From Synergistota bacterium (GTDB lineage Bacteria; Synergistota; GBS-1), in the NCBI GenBank assembly GCA_025060595.1, contig JANXBX010000008.1, positions 1 to 64,000 of the forward strand: a stretch of DNA of 64,000 nt. Reading direction: 5' to 3'. Below, piece after piece: positions 52,477 to 60,483 of this stretch; positions within the stretch are counted from its first letter, which is position 1; the number at the start of each line of letters is the position of its first letter. Made by a program: the position numbers and the translations under genes. A model generated the notes under the pieces. It was given only the letters and a program-made list of their open reading frames with translations. It was not told the DNA's origin and did not search any database.

Positions 52477-52505
52477 AAAATATCACTATTTAGTATAATT
52501 GTCAA
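52477..52505 (-). promoter_or_regulatory. Promoter of the kdgT-denK-pdxA2 operon
   Basis: Perfect TTGACA (52505-52500), 17 bases, TATTTT (52482-52477) on the minus strand. A short inverted repeat ATCTT/AAGAT (52462-52475) lies just downstream and could be an operator. Confidence 0.65.
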
Positions 52506-52595
52506 CTGATTGTTAGGATATTTTCGATTATATTTATTCTTATGTTTGTTGTTATCTCCTATAATTTAATCCTTTTGAACGAATAGAGGTGAAGA

Positions 52596-53312
52596 ATGTT
52601 TAGAGAGGAAAAGCCTTTAATTATCATTCTTGATTTTGATGGTATATATGGCGAACAATATTACTTATCTTCCCTGGGTAGGGTTATAGATTTGAGAAAG
52701 GTAGATGGGGTTAAGTTCATGTGTTTTCCTTCTAAGCTTTGTGAAATTGATGATCTGATTCCGAAAAGGCAAAAGCTTATCTGCTTTCTTGGGGGTGGGG
52801 AGTATCATCATTTTTCTCTGCTCTTTTTAAGAAGGATAAGCTTTCCATTTGTTTTGCTTCTTTTTGATAAGCATTTTGATGCTCTAAAAAGAGAGGATAA
52901 CTTTATCAGATGCGATTCTTGGATAAGAGATGCCTTAGGGCTTAAGAACTTGTTTAAGCTTGTATTTATTTGTAAGGCTGAAGTAAGGCGGGACAAGATT
53001 TGCTTTCTTCCACCAGATCCATCTAAGCTCAGCAATCTTATTAAGGGCAAGCAAGTTTATATAAGCATAGATAAGGATGTGCTTGATCTTCCATTGACAC
53101 GATGGGGTAGGGGATGGCTTTCTTTAGATGAGCTTTTAAATTTATTGATCTCTATTTCAAGGGAAAAGATTATCGGAGTTGATATATGTGGAGAGCCTGA
53201 CAAGCTTGAGCTGTGGAAGATACCGCAGAGCGAAAGAATTAATCTCTTGATTCTAAAGGCGTTAGGAGTTGTAATCCCAGATAATGTAATAACTAGTATT
53301 AAAATTGCATAG
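52596..53312 (+). CDS. Divergent arginase-family (ureohydrolase-fold) protein
   Basis: A 238-residue protein, shorter than typical arginase/agmatinase (about 300). The family's metal ligands can be traced: the GGGEYHHF segment in place of GGDHS, DKHFDAL in place of DAHxD, SIDKDVLD in place of SxDxD, and a closing GVDICGEPD. The loops that bind the guanidinium side chain are shortened or different, so the substrate is likely not arginine. ATG 52596 follows GAGGTG, and TATAAT (52560-52565) lies upstream. It is convergent with the gamma-glutamyltransferase gene. Confidence 0.72.
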   Translation: MFREEKPLIIILDFDGIYGEQYYLSSLGRVIDLRKVDGVKFMCFPSKLCEIDDLIPKRQKLICFLGGGEYHHFSLLFLRRISFPFVLLLFDKHFDALKREDNFIRCDSWIRDALGLKNLFKLVFICKAEVRRDKICFLPPDPSKLSNLIKGKQVYISIDKDVLDLPLTRWGRGWLSLDELLNLLISISREKIIGVDICGEPDKLELWKIPQSERINLLILKALGVVIPDNVITSIKIA

Positions 53313-53332
53313 CTAAGTTTTTGAACTAATCT

Positions 53333-54937
53333 TTAAAATACAGCTATATAACCATCGGCCCTTGGTTCTGTAGCTCCTATTAAGGTTCCGTTTTCAAGTT
53401 GCCATATAACTTGTCCTCTCCCGAAAGAGTCTACATCATCGCTATATAAAATTTCATGCCCCATCTGTTTTAAAGTTTCAGCTACTTCTTTTAAAAATTT
53501 GCTCTCAAGATGTAATGTTTTCTCTCCTCTCCATTGCCATCTTGGGCCATCCAAGGCTTCTTGAGGATTCATCCCCCAGTCTATAATCCTAGAAAGTACC
53601 TGTAGGTGTCCCTGAGGTTGCATAAAAGCTCCCATAACACCAAAGGGACCTATCGGCTTTCCTTCCTTCATCAGAAAGCCTGGGATAATCGTATGATAAG
53701 GTCTTTTGCCTGGCTCTAAAAAGTTAGGACTTTTAGGATCTAAGCTAAAACTGTAACCTCTATTATGAAGGGCTATTCCGGTTTCTGGAACAACTAAACC
53801 TGAGCCAAAGCCAGTAAAGTTGCTTTGTATGAAGGATACCATGTTTCCTTCTTTATCTGCTGTGGCTAAGTAAACTGTTCCAAACTCCTTAATTATGTCT
53901 ACTTTTGGAAGATAAGCTCTATCGCTTATTAAGGCCCTTTTCTTTTCTAGTCTATCTTCGCCTAAAAGCTCTTTTATAGGGATTTCTCTAAATCTAGGGT
54001 CGGATATAAAGTGGAAAGCATCTTCAAAAGCAAGCTTTATCGATTCTATTTGAAGATGTAAGGCTTCTGGGGTATCGGGAGGTGGCATCTTAAAACCAGA
54101 AAGTATTCCCAGGGCTATTAGTACCACCATTCCCTGGGAATTAGGAGGAAGTTCGTAAACTTCATAACCTCTATAATTAATACTTAAGGGATTTACCTCT
54201 TCAGGTTCGAAGGAAGCAAGATCTTCCTTTCTTATATATCCTCCATACTTTCTTGAAAAGTTATCTATTCGTTCGGCGATTTCCCCCTTATAGAACTCTT
54301 CAGAGTGACTTTCTGCTAATTTTCTTAAGGTTTTTGCATGATCTCTAAGTTTAATTATCTCTCCTGGTTCGGGTGGTCGCCCTTCATAGCAGAAAGCTTT
54401 AAACCAGAAGGAGAACTCTTCTCCGGAGAGTTTCGAGTATGTTTCGAAGGCCTTTTTCCATGAGCTTGCCACGGTTACTGATATCGGGAAGCCTTCTTCT
54501 GCGTAAGCTATAGCTGGTTCAAAGAGCTCCTTAAAGGGTAGCTTTCCAAACTTTCTGGATAGATATGCCCAGGCTGCAGGCGCTCCCGGGACAGTTACCG
54601 GAGGAAAACCATATTTTGGTATCCTCTTTAAGCCTCGTTCGATGAATTTCTCTGCTGAGATGAGCTTTGGAGCAAAGCCGCTTGAGTTTAAACCAACGAG
54701 CTTACCGTTATGATAAACTATAGCAAATGCATCTCCACCTATACCATTGCTTGTGGGTTCGACGACTGTTAGACATATAGCTGTAGCTATAGCGGCATCT
54801 ATGGCGTTGCCACCCCTTTTTAAAATCTCAAGGCCAGCTTGGGCTGCTAGGGGAACGGATGTTGCGATCATGCCTTTATTTCCATAAACTAGGCTTCTTC
54901 TTGAAGGATATCTATAAGAAAATGGGTTGAAACTCAT
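53333..54937 (-). CDS. ggt: Gamma-glutamyltransferase
   Basis: About 534 residues of an Ntn-hydrolase that is cleaved autocatalytically before a Thr. The N-terminal part has MIATSVPLAAQAGLEIL, GGNAIDAAIA and EPTSNGIGGDAFA. The nucleophile is most likely Thr354 in GTVYLATADKEGN, followed by SFIQSNFTGFGSG. No signal peptide is seen, so it appears cytoplasmic, unlike many relatives. ATG 54937 follows GGAGGTG; a TTG at 54952 overlaps that motif. It is divergent from a peptide ABC transporter, which could import gamma-glutamyl peptides for it. Confidence 0.93.
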   Translation of the reverse strand: MSFNPFSYRYPSRRSLVYGNKGMIATSVPLAAQAGLEILKRGGNAIDAAIATAICLTVVEPTSNGIGGDAFAIVYHNGKLVGLNSSGFAPKLISAEKFIERGLKRIPKYGFPPVTVPGAPAAWAYLSRKFGKLPFKELFEPAIAYAEEGFPISVTVASSWKKAFETYSKLSGEEFSFWFKAFCYEGRPPEPGEIIKLRDHAKTLRKLAESHSEEFYKGEIAERIDNFSRKYGGYIRKEDLASFEPEEVNPLSINYRGYEVYELPPNSQGMVVLIALGILSGFKMPPPDTPEALHLQIESIKLAFEDAFHFISDPRFREIPIKELLGEDRLEKKRALISDRAYLPKVDIIKEFGTVYLATADKEGNMVSFIQSNFTGFGSGLVVPETGIALHNRGYSFSLDPKSPNFLEPGKRPYHTIIPGFLMKEGKPIGPFGVMGAFMQPQGHLQVLSRIIDWGMNPQEALDGPRWQWRGEKTLHLESKFLKEVAETLKQMGHEILYSDDVDSFGRGQVIWQLENGTLIGATEPRADGYIAVF

Positions 54938-54997
54938 TTCTCTCACCTCCAAGTTTATTATATAATTTAAATTAAAACTTTGAAGGAGGTGTTTGTT

Positions 54998-56569
54998 TTG
55001 AAGAAGATAGCTTGGTTTTTGTTTTTCTCTCTTGCTTTAGGGGTTTTGTTTTCTTTTTCAGTTATGGCTCTGGATAGATCAAAGATAGTAATAGTCGCTA
55101 CACCTGAGGATCCGACTACTCTTGATCCTGCTGTAGCTTGGGAACCTAAGGCTCAGCTTGTTATAAAGAACTGTTATAACACGCTTGTTGTAATGGATGG
55201 GGAAAGCGCAACTAAAGTTAAGGGGGAGCTTGCTGAAAGGTGGGAAGTTAGGGACGAGGGTAAAACCTATGTATTTTACTTAGTTAAGGGAGTTAAGTTT
55301 CATGATGGTACGGAGCTTACTGCAGAGGATGTAAAATATTCTATTGATAGAACTATAGGGGTGAACAAGGGTCCAGGGGCTCAGCTTAAGGAGATAGTAA
55401 AGAATATCGAAGTAGTTGACAAATATACTGTTAAGTTTGAGCTTAATCATGCTACCCCATGGTTTTTAACTCTTTTAGCTCAGTCTGGTGCTTCCATTTT
55501 GAATAGCAAGTTAGTGAAAGCTCATGCTACTGAGAAAGATGTGTGGGCCTTAGATTGGCTTCATGATAAAGTTGCAGGCTCTGGTCCTTATAAGCTTGAT
55601 AGGTGGGTTCATGAACAGCAGATAGTTTTGGTTAAGAATCCGGGTTATTTTAAAGGATGGAAGGATAATCAGTTTGAGATGGCTATAATAAGGACTATAA
55701 AGGAGCCATCCGAAAGAAGGCTTCTGCTTGAGAAGGGAGATGTGGATATAGCTTTCAGAGTTTCTGAGGATGATTTGCTAAAGATAAGGGACCAAAAAGG
55801 GATAAAGGTCTTAACACAGCCTTCTTTAACTATATTTTATATTGGGTTTAATGTTAAGAAGGGTCCCTTGCAAGATGTTAGAGTTAGGAAGGCTTTAGCA
55901 TATGCTTTTGACTATGATGCTTTTATAAACGATGCAATGCGTGGATTTGTTCAAAGGCTGAAGGGGCCTGTTCCAAGCGCTATATGGAACTATGATGAGA
56001 GTTATCCATATTATAAGAGGGATATAGAAAAAGCGAAGAAACTACTAGCTGAAGCCGGATATCCTAACGGTGGTTTCACTTTGGATTTCATAGTTGAAAC
56101 AGGTGGTGATATACATAAACAGGCGGCCTTGGTTTTTCAGCAAAGCCTTAAGGAGCTTGGGATAAAGGTCAACATTCAGTTCTTGTCATGGACCACTATA
56201 TGGGCTAAGATGGCTAAGGAGGAAGAGGCCCCTCAGGTTTTTAATACTCACTGGTATGCTGATTATGCGGATGTGGAGAATTTTCTTTACTATCAGTATC
56301 ATTCCTCTATGTGGGGGGATAGAGGGTTTAATGAGTCTTACTATTCTAATCCCGAGGTCGATAAGTTGCTTGATGAAGCAAGGTATATGACTGACGAAGC
56401 TAAAAGGAGAGAATTGTTTGCTAAGGCAGTTAGGATTGTAATGGAAGATTGTCCAGCTATATGGTGTGCTGAAAGGCTTCAGATAGTATCAATAAGAGAT
56501 TGGATAAAGGGGTACGTCTTAAATCCCATTTATTACGAAACTCCTTGTTTTTATGATCTTTATAGGTAG
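54998..56569 (+). CDS. dppA: Peptide ABC transporter substrate-binding protein (family 5)
   Basis: About 523 residues: signal peptide (KIAWFLFFSLALGVLFSFSVMA) and the SBP_bac_5 fold, with PTTLDPAVAWEPKAQ, the conserved VKFHDGTELTAEDVKYSIDRT and VRKALAYAFDYDAFI. Members bind di- and oligopeptides, glutathione or some sugars. TTG 54998 follows GAAGGAGGTG by six bases. It is followed by a hairpin and then the permease and ATPase genes. Confidence 0.93.
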   Translation: MKKIAWFLFFSLALGVLFSFSVMALDRSKIVIVATPEDPTTLDPAVAWEPKAQLVIKNCYNTLVVMDGESATKVKGELAERWEVRDEGKTYVFYLVKGVKFHDGTELTAEDVKYSIDRTIGVNKGPGAQLKEIVKNIEVVDKYTVKFELNHATPWFLTLLAQSGASILNSKLVKAHATEKDVWALDWLHDKVAGSGPYKLDRWVHEQQIVLVKNPGYFKGWKDNQFEMAIIRTIKEPSERRLLLEKGDVDIAFRVSEDDLLKIRDQKGIKVLTQPSLTIFYIGFNVKKGPLQDVRVRKALAYAFDYDAFINDAMRGFVQRLKGPVPSAIWNYDESYPYYKRDIEKAKKLLAEAGYPNGGFTLDFIVETGGDIHKQAALVFQQSLKELGIKVNIQFLSWTTIWAKMAKEEEAPQVFNTHWYADYADVENFLYYQYHSSMWGDRGFNESYYSNPEVDKLLDEARYMTDEAKRRELFAKAVRIVMEDCPAIWCAERLQIVSIRDWIKGYVLNPIYYETPCFYDLYR

Positions 56570-56576
56570 ATCCTTT

Positions 56577-56605
56577 GAGGGCTCTCTAATTTTAGGAGAG
56601 CCCTC
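56577..56605 (+). terminator. Hairpin between the peptide-binding protein and permease genes
   Basis: A perfect 10-bp stem GAGGGCTCTC/GAGAGCCCTC with a 9-base loop. There is no T run after it, so it may stabilise the upstream mRNA end or slow transcription rather than stop it fully. Same position as the hairpins in the TTT and TRAP operons. Confidence 0.6.
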
Positions 56606-56640
56606 TGAATTATCTTATTATAGTGAGGTGTTTAAGCTAG

Positions 56641-57663
56641 TTGAAGCTCCGTCATTATGTGATTAGAAGGATTCTTCTTCTTTTCCCTGTTCTTCTTGGA
56701 GTTATCACTATAACCTTTTTCCTTATTTATCTTGTTCCGAGTAATCCTGCAAGGCTTATAGCTGGTCCACGTGCTACAGGTGATCAGCTTAAGCAAATTA
56801 ATCTTGAGCTTGGTTTAGACAAGCCCATTTATGTTCGGTATTTTATGTATCTTAAAAAGCTAATTAAGGGGGATCTGGGAAGATCTATTTTGACCAGGAG
56901 GCCTGTTCTTGATGATCTTATGACGTTTTTCCCAGCTACGCTTGAACTGACTTTAGCAAGTATGCTAATCATGGTTCCAATGGGGATCCTTTTAGGGGTT
57001 ATTTCTGCGATTAAGAGAAACTCCTCTTTAGATCATATTATAAGAATTTTTGCTTTAAGTGGGGTTTCCATGCCTGTCTACTGGCTAGGGCTTATATTGC
57101 TTTTAGTTTTTTACTTTAAGCTTGGTATCCTTCCCGGGCCGGGAAGGCTTGATCCTCATATAGTTCCACCTCCTATGATAACCGGTCTTTATATATTAGA
57201 TAGCCTTCTTACGGGAAGGTGGGATGCCTTCACAAGTAGCATAAAGCATATTATACTCCCCGCTATGACCTTAGCTTATGCCACTACTGGCATGACCGCA
57301 AGGGTGATGCGCTCTTCTATGCTTGATGTGATAAGTGCGGAATATATAAGGACTGCAAGGGCCAAGGGGTTAGGTTTTTGGCAAATAGTATTTAGGCATG
57401 CTTTGCGTAATGCTCTGATAGCTCCTTTAACCTTTATAGGTTACCAGTTTGGCTATCTTTTAGCAGGTGCCGTGTTGACCGAGAGCATATTTGGGTGGCC
57501 GGGTCTTGGAAGATATGCGGTTGAAGCTATGACAAATGTGGATTTTCCAGCAGTTTTAGGTGTGGTTATACTAACTACGATTATTTATGTCATAGTCAAT
57601 CTGGTTGTGGATATAGCTTATGTAGTAATAGATCCGAGGATAAGACTGGGAGGAAAGGAATGA
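56641..57663 (+). CDS. dppB: Peptide ABC transporter permease DppB
   Basis: A 340-residue inner-membrane permease with six helices. The DppB-type N-terminus YVIRRILLLFPVLLGVITITFFL and the ATPase-contact EAA loop EYIRTARAKGLGFWQIVFRHALRNALI are visible. TTG 56641 lies ten bases after GAGGTG. Its last codons overlap dppC by four bases (ATGA). Confidence 0.94.
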   Translation: MKLRHYVIRRILLLFPVLLGVITITFFLIYLVPSNPARLIAGPRATGDQLKQINLELGLDKPIYVRYFMYLKKLIKGDLGRSILTRRPVLDDLMTFFPATLELTLASMLIMVPMGILLGVISAIKRNSSLDHIIRIFALSGVSMPVYWLGLILLLVFYFKLGILPGPGRLDPHIVPPPMITGLYILDSLLTGRWDAFTSSIKHIILPAMTLAYATTGMTARVMRSSMLDVISAEYIRTARAKGLGFWQIVFRHALRNALIAPLTFIGYQFGYLLAGAVLTESIFGWPGLGRYAVEAMTNVDFPAVLGVVILTTIIYVIVNLVVDIAYVVIDPRIRLGGKE

Positions 57664-58514
57664 AAAGAAGCGAGTTTAAGTATACGCTGTTTCTTATAAA
57701 GCGGAATTATCTTATAATGCTTGGGTTAGCTATAGTTAGTATGGTTGTCTTCCTCGGGCTCTTTGCTCCTCTTTTGGCTACTCATGATCCTGAAGATATG
57801 GTTTTTTCAGATCGTTTGAAGCCTCCATCTTTGAAACATCTTCTTGGTACTGATGATAATGGGATGGATATCTTTAGTAGAATACTTTATGGGATAAGGT
57901 TTGATTTAACAATTGCTTTTGTGGTTATAGCTGTGGTGAGCGTGTTTGGGACCCTTTTAGGAGTTATATCAGGTTACTATGGTGGTTTAGTTGATGAAAT
58001 TATAATGAGGATAGCTGATATATTTTTATCCTTCCCATATATTCTTTTGGCTATGGCTATAGCTGCTGCTTTGGGACCAGGTCTCTTTCACTCCATAATA
58101 GCTATATCTGTAACGTGGTGGCCTGTTTATGCAAGACTTGCAAGAGGTATGACTCTATTTGTTAAAGAAATGAACTATGTGGAGGCTGCTCGGGCTTTAG
58201 GTGCGGGAGGCCTTTATATAATTTTTAAACATATCTTGCCTAATATACTGCCTCCGATACTCGTTCAAGCGACTCTTGACATGGGAAATGTAATCTTGGA
58301 GGCAGCTGCGCTTAGTTTCATAGGTTTAGGGGCACAACCCCCTCAACCTGAGCTTGGACTTATGGTTAGTATTGGGAGAGGTTACATGAGGGATTATCCG
58401 TGGGTTTCTCTCTTTCCAGGCTTAGCGATATTTTTAATGGTCTTAGGCTTTAATCTGTTAGGCGATGGTTTAAGAGACCTTTTAGATCCGAAAGTGAGAA
58501 GGAAGCTACTATGA
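57660..58514 (+). CDS. dppC: Peptide ABC transporter permease DppC
   Basis: A 284-residue permease with six helices. The family stretch LGTDDNGMDIFSRILYGIRFDL is near residue 62, split by the usual loop, and the EAA loop is NYVEAARALGAGGLYIIFKHILPNI. It pairs with DppB to form the channel. Start and stop overlap both neighbours by four bases. Confidence 0.94.
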   Translation: MKRSEFKYTLFLIKRNYLIMLGLAIVSMVVFLGLFAPLLATHDPEDMVFSDRLKPPSLKHLLGTDDNGMDIFSRILYGIRFDLTIAFVVIAVVSVFGTLLGVISGYYGGLVDEIIMRIADIFLSFPYILLAMAIAAALGPGLFHSIIAISVTWWPVYARLARGMTLFVKEMNYVEAARALGAGGLYIIFKHILPNILPPILVQATLDMGNVILEAAALSFIGLGAQPPQPELGLMVSIGRGYMRDYPWVSLFPGLAIFLMVLGFNLLGDGLRDLLDPKVRRKLL

Positions 58515-59467
58515 GTGGAAATCTGCTGGAGGTTAGGAATCTTAAAAGCTACTTTTATACGTATGATGGTGTGGTTAAAGCGGTTGATGGGATCAGCTTT
58601 TATATAAAGGAGAAGGAATCTTTTGGATTGGTGGGAGAAACCGGTTGTGGAAAGAGCGTAACTGCTCTTTCAGTTATGAGGCTTCTTGACCCTCCTGGAA
58701 GGATAGTCGATGGAGAGATCTTATTTGAAGGTCTTGATATTTTGCGTATTCCAGAGGAAAAGATGCGGGAGCTGAGAGGAAGCAGAATCTCAATTATATT
58801 TCAAGATTCTATGGCTTCGCTTAATCCCCTTATGAAGATAGGAGATCAGATAGCTGAGGTTTTGAGAAAAGGCAGGAGTAAAGTGGAAAGGGAAGATATA
58901 GAGGAGCTTCTCAAGCTAGTGAGGATGCCCTCACCTAGACGAGTGGTAAATTCCTATCCATTTGAGCTTTCAGGTGGGATGAGGCAGAGAGCAATGATAG
59001 CCATGATGCTTGCTTCTAAACCGCGATTGCTTATAGCGGATGAGCCCACTACCGCTTTGGATGTAACCACACAGGTTCAGATTTTGAATCTTCTTAAAGA
59101 TATGAAAGAAAATATGGGACTTTCTGTATGGCTTATAACTCATGATCTTGGTGTTGTAGCAGAGTTTTGTGATAGAGTTTGTGTTATGTATGCTGGAAAG
59201 ATTATCGAATGTGGTAGCGTTAGGGAGATATTTAAGGAGCCTCTTCACCCTTACACTATAGGGTTACTTAGTTCCATTCCGGTTGTTAATAGGAGGGTTG
59301 ATAGACTTTCGAGTATTCCGGGAAATGTTCCTAATCTTATAAATCCACCTTTAGGTTGTAGGTTTCATCCAAGGTGTTCATACGCTTTTTCTTTGTGCTC
59401 TGAAAGGGTCCCTGAGGAAACGCGAGTAAGCGAGACTCACACGGTTTTCTGTCATCTTTACTCTTAG
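58511..59467 (+). CDS. dppD: Peptide ABC transporter ATPase DppD
   Basis: A 318-residue ATPase. Walker A is GETGCGKSV near residue 42, the signature [12 protein letters not shown], Walker [13 protein letters not shown], and H-loop THDLG. The C-terminal oligopeptide-transporter extension carries [15 protein letters not shown], which binds an iron-sulfur cluster in some homologues. It powers import together with DppF. Confidence 0.94.
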   Translation: MSGNLLEVRNLKSYFYTYDGVVKAVDGISFYIKEKESFGLVGETGCGKSVTALSVMRLLDPPGRIVDGEILFEGLDILRIPEEKMRELRGSRISIIFQDSMASLNPLMKIGDQIAEVLRKGRSKVEREDIEELLKLVRMPSPRRVVNSYPFELSGGMRQRAMIAMMLASKPRLLIADEPTTALDVTTQVQILNLLKDMKENMGLSVWLITHDLGVVAEFCDRVCVMYAGKIIECGSVREIFKEPLHPYTIGLLSSIPVVNRRVDRLSSIPGNVPNLINPPLGCRFHPRCSYAFSLCSERVPEETRVSETHTVFCHLYS

Positions 59468-59486
59468 GGGAGAGGAGATATTAGCT

Positions 59487-60458
59487 TTGAATGAGATTAT
59501 CCTGAAGGTCGAGGATTTAAGGAAGTATTTTCCTATAAAGGCCGGTATTTTCGGCAAGGTATCGGGATATGTTAGATCTGTAGATGGGATTAATCTGACC
59601 ATAAGTAGGGGAGAAGCCCTTGCCCTTGTTGGTGAAAGCGGTTGTGGTAAAACGACCTTTGGAAGGCTCGTTTTAAGGCTTATAGAACCTACCTCAGGGA
59701 GGATATTCTTTGATGGAATTGATATAACTGGCCTTTCAAGTAAGGAACTAAGGCCCTTAAGAAGAAGGATGCAGATAGTTTTTCAGGATTCCCTTTCCTC
59801 TTTGAACCCTCGAATGATGGTTAAGGAGATATTGTCGGAACCTTTTAAGCTTCAGGGAGGTTTTTCTTCGAGGGAAATCAGAAGAAAGATTATTAAGCTT
59901 CTTGAAATGGTTGGCTTAGGGGAAGAACATATGTATAGGTATCCTCATGAACTTTCAGGTGGACAGAGACAAAGGGTTTGTATATTAAGGGCTATTTCTT
60001 TAAATCCAGAGTTCTTAGTTTTGGATGAGCCCACATCTGCTTTAGATGTTTCTGTACAAGCTCAGATACTTAATTTACTTAAAAGCCTTCAAGAGGAATA
60101 TAGGCTGAGCTATCTTTTTATAACTCATGACTTGGGTATAGTTCGCTTTATTAGTGACCGTGTTGCGATAATGTATCTCGGTAAAATAGTGGAGCTTGCC
60201 TATAATGAGGAGCTCTTTAAGAATCCTCTTCATCCTTATACGAGATCTCTTCTTTCCTCTATCTTTATACCTGATCCAGATGTTAAAAGGATTAAAGAGT
60301 TTGTTTTTGGAGAGGTACCAGCTTCAACAAATATACCTTCAGGCTGTCGGTTTCATCCTAGGTGCCCTTATGCTTTAGATATTTGTTATACGGAAGAACC
60401 TATCTTACAAGATAAAGGAAATCATCACTTTGTTGCTTGTCATATTCATCTACATTGA
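59487..60458 (+). CDS. dppF: Peptide ABC transporter ATPase DppF
   Basis: A 323-residue second ATPase. Walker [12 protein letters not shown] is near residue 48, the signature [11 protein letters not shown], Walker [13 protein letters not shown], and H-loop THDLG, with the Cys-containing C-terminus [18 protein letters not shown] 59487. It is the last gene of the five-gene operon, ending 25 bases from the convergent reverse gyrase gene with no terminator visible between. Confidence 0.94.
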   Translation: MNEIILKVEDLRKYFPIKAGIFGKVSGYVRSVDGINLTISRGEALALVGESGCGKTTFGRLVLRLIEPTSGRIFFDGIDITGLSSKELRPLRRRMQIVFQDSLSSLNPRMMVKEILSEPFKLQGGFSSREIRRKIIKLLEMVGLGEEHMYRYPHELSGGQRQRVCILRAISLNPEFLVLDEPTSALDVSVQAQILNLLKSLQEEYRLSYLFITHDLGIVRFISDRVAIMYLGKIVELAYNEELFKNPLHPYTRSLLSSIFIPDPDVKRIKEFVFGEVPASTNIPSGCRFHPRCPYALDICYTEEPILQDKGNHHFVACHIHLH

Positions 60459-60483
60459 AGTTCACAGATGGATACGCTTACCT

